From Mesostigma viride (lineage: Eukaryota; Streptophyta; Mesostigmatophyceae; Mesostigmatales; Mesostigmataceae), in the NCBI GenBank assembly GCA_009746045.1, contig RPFO01000050.1, positions 1,116,381 through 1,180,380 on the forward strand: DNA of 64,000 bases, in the 5' to 3' direction. Each line of letters begins with the position of its first letter. Position 1 is the stretch's first letter. The notes under the pieces are model-generated. The model saw only the letters and a program-made list of their open reading frames with translations, did not search any database and was not told where the DNA came from. Of this stretch, positions 10,079 through 18,743 are shown in pieces. Both the position numbers and the translations under genes were made by a program.

Positions 10079-10690
10079 ATTTGCTGCATGGACCGTTAGG
10101 TGCTGGTGAGCTCTTCCTTGTAGAATGGTGATGTCTATGTCAAGGATCTGATATCTTTTTTTTCTCTTGCATATTGTGTCGCGGTTTGCTTGGATTCATG
10201 CAGGCACCACCAGAATGGAATGGGAGCGGTTGCCATGCAGTGTTGATTTCCTTGTATGCCTCTTACTTGCAGGTAAACTGGACCGCCCAGGAGGAAGCTC
10301 GTGGTGGGAGGACTGACAGTGAGGATGGCAATGACGATACCATGTCATCGGCGTCGAGCGTTGCAACACCATCCAAGGTTAGCTGCACTGCTTTCATTTT
10401 AGGGGGAATTATAGGTGTCATTTTTTTGGCATTTGAAGGTATAGATGTTTATCTGCAAGGGCCTGTTTTTTTTTCCCCCTCTTGCATGCATGGATGTGTG
10501 GAATTGTATGTTGATGGAATTGTGATTTGCCATACACATTTGCTGCATGGATTGTTAGGTGGTGCTGAGCTCAAGATCCTTATAGAACGCTTACGTCTAT
10601 GTCAAGGATCTGATTTCTTTTCCTCTTGCGTATATTGTGTCGGTTTGCTTGATTTCTTGCAGGGACCACGAGAGTAAAATGCAAGCGGTC
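10079..10690 (+). repeat. Duplicated intron end (two copies about 470 bp apart)
   Basis: ACACATTTGCTGCATGG, then TCTATGTCAAGGATCTGAT, a T-rich tract, and TTGCAGG followed by ACCA and AAGCGG-like sequence occur at 10076-10230 and 10544-10695. Each copy is an intron tail plus exon start. Confidence 0.8.
10273..10377 (+). CDS. Candidate plus-strand exon inside CACTA
   Basis: Preceded by TTACTTGCAG and followed by GTTAGC, this 105-nt open segment encodes VNWTAQEEARGGRTDSEDGN, then DDTMSSASSVATPSK. Its acidic DDTMSS motif recurs in the tail of the minus-strand transposase remnant. It may be an exon of the element's second gene. No domain recognised. Confidence 0.35.
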
Positions 10691-10764
10691 CCACTTTCAA
10701 GTCAGCATGTGACGCCCTGTCGACCGGCCCGCTTTGTTAGCTAGCTACCATATAGTATTTGATG

Positions 10765-10915
10765 AAAGGGATTGAATGCCGAAGATGTCATAACGCCATA
10801 ACAGACTGTGTTGAACAGGCACTGAATGCCAAAGATGTCATAACGCCATAACAGACTGTGTTGAACAGGCATTGAATGCCGAAGATGTACATAACGCCAT
10901 AACAGTGTTGAATAG
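10765..10915. repeat. 50-bp tandem repeat, three copies
   Basis: GAATGCCGAAGATGTCATAA / CGCCATAACAGACTGTGTTG / AACAGGCATT repeated with few changes. Confidence 0.9.
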
Positions 10916-11084
10916 TTGAATCAACGGGTTCTTGCAGCTGTAAACATTAAAATTATTCAAACATTTAATTAATGAAAAATCATGATTGTTCGTGCTGTTT
11001 TGAACAGCGGTTGTTACTGGCACTGCATGCATGTGTCTGCTGCCAGCATATTGTATTATGGCTGTGTTTCTCAGCGCTGTGTTT

Positions 11085-11402
11085 TCTCACTTTTCTCGCT
11101 TTTCTCACTTTTCTCACGTCCTGATTTTCTCACTTTTCTCACTTTTCTCACGTTTCTCACGTTTCACACCTCCCGTTTTTCTCACTTTTCTCACGTCCTG
11201 TTTTTTGAGATTTTTCTCACGTTTTTCCCCTTTTTTCACCTTTTTGGGGCAATCTCACCCGGGTGAGAAACGTGTTTTCTCACCCATTCTCACCCCATTC
11301 TCACCCTTTTTTCTCACCTTTCTCACCCATTCTCACCCATTTCTCACCCTTTTTCTCACCTTTCTCACCCTTTTTCTCACCATTTCTCACCCATTCTCAA
11401 AG
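11085..11402. repeat. CACTA right subterminal repeats (TTTTCTCAC)
   Basis: TTTTCTCAC repeats, the inverted counterpart of those at 6705-7060, running to the right terminus. Confidence 0.88.
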
Positions 11403-11416
11403 CCGAGTTCCTAGTG

Positions 11417-13105
11417 TGGTGTCGTCTGCGTAGATGATGTCTGCCATGCAGCCGAATCTCCGTGTCCGCTCCGCCATGCCAGAAGTTATTAGCAACCTGC
11501 ACCCCTGGTTCCCTACCCACGATGCGGGCAAAGCTTGCGCGCCTGAATCATTACGTATTCGACCACAATAATGAACAGGTATAGGGCGACAGCACGCAGC
11601 CCTGCCACACACCCTTCTGTAAAGGGCATGGCGGCCGGCGTGGTCCCGTAAGAAGTGCGCACCGAAGTGGTGGACGTCCTTCATACAGGTTGCGGATGAC
11701 AGCAATAAGGGGGCGGGGGATCCGGAACAGCTCGAGGATGTCCCAAAGCGCAGGCCAGAAAATCGAATCGAAGGCTTTGATGAAGTCCACCAGCACAAGG
11801 TGCAAAGGGGACTCACCAGGCTGAAGGCGTTGCAGTTCCTCCACCAGTCGGCGAGTAACGAAGAGCGCCTGTACTGTGTTGCGACCTGAACGGAAGCCGT
11901 GCTGAGTCTCGCTGAGGTGACCGTCCAGGGCCGGCCGTGCGCAGGCGGTTCAGGATGACGGCCGCATAAGAAGCTTGAGGAGGGCGCTTTGAATGCACAT
12001 GCACCCCTCTGTAGTTGCCGGGGCCGGTCGGCTGGCGACCCCTTCATTCTTGTCCAGCATCGTGCGAAAACTGTGTTGCCAGGCTGCTGGAGGTGGTTGC
12101 AGATGTCCCGGAAGAGCAGCATAACACTGGTGTCCTCAAATTCGGCTGCAAGTTTCACAACTGCGGCAGGAATCTCGTCGGCCGGAGCCGGTGGCTGCGT
12201 CATATAACGGCTAACGCAGGCGCTGGACCGCCAGGTCCGTGACCTCGCGAGAGGTGAAAGGAGGCATGTCTGCATGACGGGTCGCCAAGTGGGCCGACCA
12301 GCGGGGGGACTAGCTAGGTACGGTCCGCCGCTGACCTAGGCGGGGCCGGTCCGGGGCCCAGCGGGGCCGGCCAGGGCGGCCGGGCGGGCGGCGGCGGCTG
12401 GGAGCGCAGGGGCGGGGGCGGCGCAGCTGTCCCCATGACCTCGGCCGTGGCCGCGGCCCAGGTACGAAGCCGCTTGGCTGGGGCGCCAGGGACGTCGTGG
12501 CGGTGGGGCCGGCCGAGGCCGTCCGGGTGCCCGAGGCGCTTGTACCAGAACCAGGCCCCGGCCCTTCGGCCGTCGTGCTTCTGCTGGCATGAATTAAGCT
12601 GCGCAGGTCCTTGACCATCTGCTGAGCGTCTGCCTTCTCAGCCTGCTCGTAGGCGACTCTCAGAGCTAGCTGCTTGCAGCCCAGGTTTGGCGGTCAGATC
12701 CCTGTTGCGGCGGAGCATCTGCCTGGCGGCGACCACTGTCGGTGCGTGACGGTGGACAGCAAGCTGTCGGCGCGGAGGCAAGGAGGGGAGGGTGCGGGCA
12801 GCCAGGCGATACTTAATTGGCAGCGACACCGCGGAGGATAGCTGAAATATCACCCGGCGGCGGAATGGCGTGTAACTGCTGGCGGCTGCCCCTGGCGTCA
12901 AAGACGGCCAGAAAGTCATCCTTGTGCGACATAGCGGCCTGCTCTTCTGCTGACATCTTAATTGTCGGCATCCTTCAGCACAATCCGGAGCACCTTAAGA
13001 TCTGGCTGAGGCGCCAGCTGTCGCGACGGTTTCACCCCAGGAAACCGCAATCTGATGCGAGCGAGCACGAGGCGGTGATCAGATTCCACCGCCTGGGGCT
13101 GATTG
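11417..13105 (-). pseudogene. LINE copy A, endonuclease end, linker and reverse transcriptase 5' part
   Basis: Read leftwards: the endonuclease C-terminal motif ESDHRLVLARIRL (about 13090), a linker (AARQMLRRNRDLTAKPGLQA), then the RT domain with HLSETQHGFRSGRNTV, LVLVDFIKAFDSIFWPALWD, AVIRNLYEG, GVWQGCVLSPY and finally the ADDTT motif at the CACTA insertion. Several stops and frameshifts (for example near 11545, 11940 and 12290) show it is dead. With 6345-6698 it forms one LINE of L1-like type, 5'-truncated within the endonuclease. Confidence 0.85.
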
Positions 13106-13775
13106 CTAGACCATTGAACCGCCCAAGCCTCGAGCACCAGGCAGTCCAGCCAAAGTTGGGCAGACTCCGGCTTCTCGATGAGCGTGATGTCGTCGGCAAT
13201 CAAGAGGTCAGCTAGTAAATCACTGCTTGTTAGTCGGCCCCCCTTCCCCAAGCTCGTTCGTGATAACTAGGCCAGGGGCACGGCCTGCAATGCTAGCAAA
13301 GCGGGCACGTGCCTGGCGCATAACATAATCCACTATACAATAATAAACAGGTACGGTGACAGGACCCAACCCTGCCAGATGCCGGTCTGCAGTGGACATG
13401 GCCGGGGGGCGGGTAAAGCCGTGTTGATCGAGTGCGCGCCCCCGAAGTGGTCGACCCCTCATACAGCGTGCGGATGACGGTTACTAATAAGGGGATTGAG
13501 TGGGGACGCGAGCGCGAGCAAGGAGTCACAGCCCATAGAGCGGCCCAGAGGACAGAACCAAAAGCCTTGATGAAGTCAATGAAGATCAGCTAGGATGGCG
13601 GGAAACTCACCAGGTTGCAGGAGAGCGATTTCCTCAAAGAGGCGGCGCGCGACGATCGAAGATGGCCATGACGGTGTTGCGCCCAGGAAGAAAGCCCATT
13701 TGACTCTCCCCAAGGTGTTGGTCGAGAGCAGAACGAAGGCGGTTGAGGATCATGCGCATGAACAAGTGGTCCATA
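13106..13775 (-). pseudogene. LINE copy B, reverse transcriptase fragment
   Basis: Minus strand encodes FMRMILNRLRSALDQHLGES, MGFLPGRNTVMAIF, LIFIDFIKAFGSVLWAALWA, TLYEG, YCIVDYVMRQARARFASIAG and ADDITLIEKPESAQLWLDCL in shifted frames. It then stops abruptly where copy A's endonuclease end begins (about 13105). It is thus a second LINE copy into which copy A inserted, or a chimera made at insertion. Its 5' end is cut at about 13775. Confidence 0.8.
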
Positions 13776-13857
13776 ATAACTCCATATTGCATTATGTATG
13801 TCTCAAATCATGTCTTAAATCATGCATTATGTATGTACGTGTCTCAAATCATGCATT

Positions 13858-14388
13858 ATGTATGTCTGGGCGGACCTGCTCAAGAGCCAGGCATCCTCTA
13901 CCACGACCGCCATCACCACCAAGCTCCAGGAGCTGGAAGACACGCGCCGCGAGGCCGCTGACCGCGACCGTCGCCGCTGCCGGGTCATCCTCAGGCGCTT
14001 CGACATGCTGCCGGAGGAGACCCCAGACTCTCTTCTCGACGAGCTGAAGAAACAGCTCTTGGCGCGCATGCAGCTGCCAGGTGCGATACTGCAGGGCGCC
14101 TACCGCCTGCCCCATCCACGGGCCAAGGCTGGGCCCCCTCCAGTGGTCCTCACCTTCAGCGACATCACAGCCCGAGTTCGGTTCCTCTCTCGCCGCAAGA
14201 AGCTGGTGGACACCTCCTGGTCGCTTGACGACGACCTGACGCCAGCCCAGCAGCAGCAACGCCGGGATCAGTGGCCCGACTACATCCGCCACAAGACCAA
14301 CCCCGAGAAGCCCCAAGTGTACTGGCGGGGCGGGGACCTCTATGTCAACAAGAAACTGTGGAAGCCCCCCCGGGCTTCCCCGGGATAG
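13858..14388 (+). CDS. LINE ORF1-like nucleic-acid-binding protein (5'-truncated)
   Basis: The open frame continues upstream to an ATG at 13822, but residues before WADLLKSQ come from the short tandem repeats, so 13858 is a likelier start of element-derived sequence. It has a short coiled-coil (KLQELEDTRREAADRDRRRC), then RVILRRFDMLPEETPDSLLD, LSRRKKLVDTSWSLDDDLTP, AQQQQRRDQWPDYIRHK and YWRGGDLYVNKKLWKP. This order (coiled coil, RRM-like strand, LT..QQ.RR helix) is typical of L1-type ORF1 proteins that coat LINE RNA. Intact to the stop at 14388. A degenerate relative lies at 15405-15632. Confidence 0.7.
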   Translation: MYVWADLLKSQASSTTTAITTKLQELEDTRREAADRDRRRCRVILRRFDMLPEETPDSLLDELKKQLLARMQLPGAILQGAYRLPHPRAKAGPPPVVLTFSDITARVRFLSRRKKLVDTSWSLDDDLTPAQQQQRRDQWPDYIRHKTNPEKPQVYWRGGDLYVNKKLWKPPRASPG

Positions 14389-14762
14389 AGCACTCCAGCT
14401 AGTTGTCTAGATGGGGGCAATCGATGATGGGATAGCTTAGGCATTACAGCACTTGAAACGATATTAGCGCACAGCGTTAGAGTACCTTCAATTAGCTCTG
14501 GCACCTTGTGGCCATCAGCTTGCGCCTTAATTAGCAGACGTCTTGAGCCCACCTCACATTTGTAGCATAAGCTATGCGTCAGCCTACCTATGGTATTGCA
14601 CTGGTTGTATTGCACCCACAGTGTTGCGCCCCGGCCCCATGCCGTGGAGAGAGCGCTCTGTGGCCTTCCCACCTGCGGCAGTGAGAGAAGCTAGGGCGCC
14701 CTCCCTCGATCCTTCTCACTGTGTATATAGGGTTGAAGGTTCCTTTACTCTGTATTGGCACC

Positions 14763-14807
14763 CACGTGACGCAGTCACGTGCTTATTAATTAATTAATTA
14801 ATTAATG
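14763..14807 (+). other. LINE 3' end: perfect hairpin plus TTAA tail
   Basis: CACGTGACGCAGTCACGTG (8-bp arms, GCA loop) followed by repeated TTAA. The same arrangement ends the LINE at 25037-25076 and a truncated copy at 25178-25217, so it is the recognition end of this family. Confidence 0.85.
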
Positions 14808-14816
14808 TCTCAAATC

Positions 14817-15404
14817 CCATTTTTCCGTACCCCCCTGGGCTTGGCACTATTTTTAGCACCCAAAAGTCAAAGATATGGGACCAGTGGCTGTCGCGTTTGC
14901 GTGCCATATCATCCTGGACTGGTCATTACCGCTACTTGGAATGCATCCACTATCAGCAGTAATCATGTGTGAGATATGCCACCTCCCCCGTGGGGGTAAG
15001 TACCATGTCCCCAACGAAATTCAACATAAATGCATGCTTGGTACCAAGGGGTGGCCAGAAATTGTTTTGGGGCCATACATACATAGAGAAACATATGTGC
15101 AAAGATGTGCAACTCAGTCCGTTTTTTAGGACTGAGTTGCTACGGTTTAAGGGTTAAAGACCTGGCGAATATTTACTGATGTGGGCCCTTTAGGCGGGTG
15201 GGCTTCGGACTGGCCAACCAGGTAGACACCTCCTCTTATGGCAGGGTCCCCTTGTCCCGTCGCAACCCACCGGCAAACTTGCGCACGCCCCGCACCAACG
15301 CGGCGCGATCTGGACCTATGTACGTGACACACCAGTCGCAGCGCCCAGCCCACCCAGCCGGCAGATGGCAGCCTCTCGCCGAACTCGATCCTAGTACGCA
15401 GACC
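14817..15404. other. No gene recognised
   Basis: A short inverted pair, GCAACTCAGTCC / GGACTGAGTTGC, lies at 15109-15140. Otherwise only short frames with no motif. Confidence 0.35.
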
Positions 15405-15632
15405 TGCTGAGGTCAGCGACCGCCTCGCTAGCACTGATCGACGCCATCGCCACGAAACTCCAGGAGCTGGAAGACGTACCTCCGCCAGGCAAAACAACGG
15501 CAGGCCACCGACCGCGCTCCGGGCCGGCCGCTCGCCACGAGTGCCGAGTGGTGCTGCGTCGTTTCCCCCCGAAGCCAGGGGAGATGGCAAGTCCACTCTT
15601 GCCGACGAGCTCAAGGACCAGCATTTTTAAAT
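15405..15632 (+). pseudogene. Degenerate LINE ORF1 fragment
   Basis: KLQELED followed in shifted frames by RRRCRV-like and RRFPPKPGEM sequence mirrors the coiled-coil region of the ORF1 at 13.9 kb. Broken by frameshifts. Confidence 0.55.
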
Positions 15633-16079
15633 TATAAATATAAATAAAGTATAAAGCTCCTTATCCTCATGGGCCTGGTACATAATAGGTGACATAATAG
15701 GTAATTAAGTGACACGATGGCTTGAGTACGCTGATTTGCCCTATGTTTCCCACATTATTAGGCACAGGCACCTGGGCCTAGCCGGGCACCTGGCCCGCAC
15801 AGATCAGGTAGACACATCAGATAGACAGTAGCTGGCACCAAGCCCGCCCAGCCTAGGCGATATGTCCTCACCTGGCGTGCCCCAGGCCGCGCGCGGCAGG
15901 GCCGCCACCCGTGGACTTTTCGTGATAGACTCGGCATGGACATGTGCTACACTATAGACGTGACGGGCTCACACCCGGGAAGCCTCCTGGTTTGTCTGTA
16001 ATATGGAGGCAGATGGTACGCAAGGATAGATGGCAAGTAGTGATGAAGGAGACCACCCCCAAGTCTGTGGGGGCTCCGC
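15633..16079. other. No gene recognised
   Basis: AT-rich 15630-15700, then mixed sequence with short repeats (GGTGACATAATAGGT). Nothing identifiable. Confidence 0.35.
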
Positions 16080-16185
16080 GTGTGACCGCGTATGGCATTC
16101 ATAGCGATTCGACGGGCCGAGGTGCCCATACCCCTGTAACTAGGACCTCAGATAGCTTACACCATCCATTCCATCCCATGAGGCC
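16080..16185 (+). repeat. LINE 3' UTR fragment
   Basis: Matches 24905-25013 (TATGGCATTCATAGCGATTC, CCCCTGTAACTAGGACCT, ACCATCCATTCCATCCCATG) at roughly 90% by eye, but is followed directly by LINE internal sequence rather than the tail. Confidence 0.8.
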
Positions 16186-16189
16186 CGCT

Positions 16190-16968
16190 CTACCGCCAGG
16201 ACCCCAAGGTCTTGGCCGCCCGGCACCGCCTCAAGCGTAACCGGGACCCATTGCTGAAACCGGTGCTCTTGGCCGCCCTTGGGGAGGCCTACGAGCACGC
16301 TCAGGACGCAGAGGCGGCCCAGTGCATCGCAGATGCCAAGGCCTGCCAAGCTCGAAACCAGGGCAAGCCGGCAAGGACATGTGGTACCACCTCGACCGGC
16401 TCGGCGGCCGGCGGCAGCGCACCCCGGTGGAGCACACAGGGGACGGCACGGCGCAGGTCACTCCTTGACCGCTGGTTGGCCCACAATGTTTCCTTGACAG
16501 GTGGGGCCCGCGCCCCTCCCCCGCCGCTTCACCCCGAGACGGCCGCCCGTCTCGGTGTTGCCGGACCCCCGCCGCCGCCTGCGCCCCCCTCCTCGGCCGC
16601 GGACTACCAAGTCCCCGCCTTGCAGGAGGGCTGCCTTACCACCGACGGCGCCGTCGATCCACCCCTTCATGCACTTTGAAGGAATTGGACGGCGCCCTTG
16701 CTCACCTGCGGTACGACGCGGCGGTCGATCGGTGCCGACCACCTTTCGGCCGGCTGAGTTGCTGAAGACCCCTGACCTTGCGGTGAGGGAGCTTCTGCTG
16801 GCGTTCTGCAACCGTGTCCTGCTCTCTGATGAGCCTCCGCCTGCTGAGTGGCAGACGGCCATCCGAGTCATGCTGTACAAGAAGGACTCTGCTGCTGACC
16901 CCGGTAACTATCGGGGTCACTGTCTGCCTCCAGAGCGCCGCGCTGAAGGTCTTAATTCATGCGCATGA
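16190..16968 (+). pseudogene. LINE copy C, linker and start of reverse transcriptase (left of LTR element)
   Basis: Encodes LAARHRLKRNRDPLLKPVLL, a Pro-rich stretch, PAEWQTAIRVMLYKKDSA and DPGNYRG. After a frameshift it reads CLQSAALKVLIHAH, the conserved RT entry region (NYRPI.L...KV...). The 16964-16968 CATGA is the target duplication of the LTR element, and the reading resumes at 23424 with MLHRLRAALDPHLGESQMGF. Frameshifts show the LINE was already dead or died since. Confidence 0.8.
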
Positions 16969-17450
16969 AGTTGGTTGGAGACCCATCTAGGGTCCACATG
17001 GGTCCTCAGAGATAGAGGATCTTGTACAGATTACTACAATATACTTTATTGTAGTATTGGGCCAATGGCTGTACTTCACTAGTACTCGCCAATGGGATAA
17101 CGCCACGTAGAATATGTGGGCGTCTCCCAGGCCTCCACGTCACCGGCTGGTCAAGGGCCGGTGTAGTACTGTCAATAGGACTGAGCCGACTATCGGCCTA
17201 TTATGTATGCGCATCTGCCTTGGTACCTCCTAGAGGATTCTAGAAGTATCTAACACGCGGCATGCACTGAACTACACGGAATGCATGTCCACGTAGGATA
17301 TTCAGCAAGACTGATGAAGGTGCCAAGCGCAATAGAATATATGCGCAACGAAGACGAATTATGCAGCAACGACAATAACGTATGAGAACAATAAACACAA
17401 CGTTCATTTCATGCTTTCTGATTTACATCGCATTCCATTTATTTGCAACT
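16969..17450 (+). repeat. 5' LTR
   Basis: 482 bp. Contains an AATAAA-type signal near 17391 and an inverted TACAATA...TATTGTA pair near 17035. Same sequence as 22942-23423 by eye. Confidence 0.93.
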
Positions 17451-17463
17451 TGTATTCATTGCA

Positions 17464-18705
17464 ATGTCTTCGGACGACAATCTTTCAGAGCAGAGGTCTG
17501 GCCCTGGTGAGCACGGACCGGCTCAATTTTCTGTCGACCCTGGCCCAGGCGAGCACAGGGATGACAATAAGAATATGTCCGACCAGCCCCGGGAGGAGGG
17601 CTGCGGGCAGGGAAGTACTAGTAGTGACAACCAGCGTGCGCGTGATAAGGTGCTTCGGCGGGAGACCTTGCTTCAAGAGGCGAAGCTGCTGTCGGCAATC
17701 AAGAAATGGGTTCCAGCCCCGCTGGTGCCTGGTGCTATTCAAGCAGACCGGGATCGCTTTGTAAGCTCTCTTGGGCCGTTTTTCCGCAGGCTCGCGGGCA
17801 ACCGAGACATCATTCCGGACTGGCTGGAGTTTCTTCGTGGAACCCCGCTGGGAGACCGCGAGAAAAACCACCCAGAGTGGATTTCGCTGCTGGATAGAGC
17901 ACAGCGTCTGCGGTGGTCGCCGTTCGAGTTTCTGCGCCGAGCGAGGGAGACTTTTCTTCGTTCTATCACTGCCAAAACCTGCGACGAGATCGAGGAATTT
18001 GTAGATGCAAAGCCGAAGCCCGGGCAGACCATCATCGAGCACCTCAACTCTTACTACGACATGCTGGAGAAGCAGGGGCTCCGGTGGCCTGACGAGGCGG
18101 TGAATCTCCGATGGATCCAAAACTGTGCTCTGTCCGAATCCGAGAAGCGGAATTTGGTCGCCAACTGCCGCGGTTACCTGTGCGACACTCACCGATGCAG
18201 AGCTCACCTCAAGGAGCTCCTGACGAATCAAACCCGTGTTTCCAGAGAAGGAGGTGCCGCGGAGGTGCCTCGTGTCGCCATGGTGATGGAGCAGCAACGG
18301 GAAATCTTCTGCTACAACTGCGGGCAGCCCGGGCACACACGCCGCGCATGTAAGGGTAAGGTTGTCGCTAATTCTGAGTCCTTCCCTCCCTGCACTTTCT
18401 GTAATAGGACTAACCATCTGGCTAAGGATTGCTACTTTCGCAAGTGCAAGTCTTGTGGCAATTCTGGACATGATGCGTCTGCCTGCAGGAGCAAGGCGGG
18501 CGCTGGACCCAAGGATACCCAGATGGAGGTCCTCAAGCTGCTGCAGCAGATCTCCCAAGCCGTCAAGAGCGGTGCCCTTCGTGGTGGCGACGCTTCTCAG
18601 CCGCGTGGTGGTGACGCTTCCCAGCCGCGTGGTGGTGATGCTTCTCAGCCGCGGGGTGGCAATACCTCTCGTGGCCGCAAGAGGAAGCAGCAGCAGAAAA
18701 ACTAG
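17464..18705 (+). CDS. Retrotransposon gag with three zinc knuckles
   Basis: 413 residues from ATG 17464, 13 bp after the LTR. The N-terminal half is acidic and Ser/Gly-rich; the middle (WISLLDRAQRLRWSPFEFLR, KPGQTIIEHLNSYYDMLEKQ) is a helical capsid-like core. Three CX2CX4HX4C knuckles follow in a row: CYNCGQPGHTRRAC (about residue 281), CTFCNRTNHLAKDC and CKSCGNSGHDASAC. Three is more than the single knuckle usual in copia gag. The C-terminus has three GGDASQPR repeats and a basic end. Gag forms the particle and binds element RNA. No protease domain is present here. It ends 38 bp before pol, in another frame. Confidence 0.92.
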   Translation: MSSDDNLSEQRSGPGEHGPAQFSVDPGPGEHRDDNKNMSDQPREEGCGQGSTSSDNQRARDKVLRRETLLQEAKLLSAIKKWVPAPLVPGAIQADRDRFVSSLGPFFRRLAGNRDIIPDWLEFLRGTPLGDREKNHPEWISLLDRAQRLRWSPFEFLRRARETFLRSITAKTCDEIEEFVDAKPKPGQTIIEHLNSYYDMLEKQGLRWPDEAVNLRWIQNCALSESEKRNLVANCRGYLCDTHRCRAHLKELLTNQTRVSREGGAAEVPRVAMVMEQQREIFCYNCGQPGHTRRACKGKVVANSESFPPCTFCNRTNHLAKDCYFRKCKSCGNSGHDASACRSKAGAGPKDTQMEVLKLLQQISQAVKSGALRGGDASQPRGGDASQPRGGDASQPRGGNTSRGRKRKQQQKN

Positions 18706-18743
18706 ATGATCCTCTCTGTTTATATAACCCCTACAGCGTCCTT

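Larger units (their letters stand above)
6699..11416 (-). mobile_element. Complete CACTA (EnSpm) DNA transposon inserted in a LINE
   Basis: The left end is CACTAGGAACTC (6699-6710) and the right end GAGTTCCTAGTG (11405-11416): perfect 12-bp inverted termini with the superfamily-defining CACTA. TG occurs on both sides (6697-6698, 11417-11418). Removing the element plus one TG restores the LINE codons for DDTTLFEDTG, which fixes the insertion point and a 2-bp target duplication. Subterminal GTGAGAAAA repeats lie at both ends, as in other CACTA elements. Inside is the C-terminal part of a TNP2-type transposase on the minus strand, but no catalytic core was recognised, so it is probably non-autonomous. 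Length 4718 bp. Confidence 0.92.
13798..14816 (+). mobile_element. ORF1-only LINE-derived retroposon with 12-bp target duplication
   Basis: ATGTCTCAAATC at 13798-13809 is repeated at 14805-14816, flanking about 995 bp. Inside are LINE ORF1 sequence, a 3' UTR, the hairpin and a (TTAA)n tail, with no endonuclease or RT. A short repeat (CATGCATTATGTATGT) just inside the 5' end blurs the exact start by about 50 bp. It must have been moved by the enzymes of a full LINE. Confidence 0.75.

Noticed and set aside
17485-18558. 357-residue minus-strand frame
   Set aside because: Shadow of gag on the other strand; no domain, while the plus strand has three zinc knuckles.
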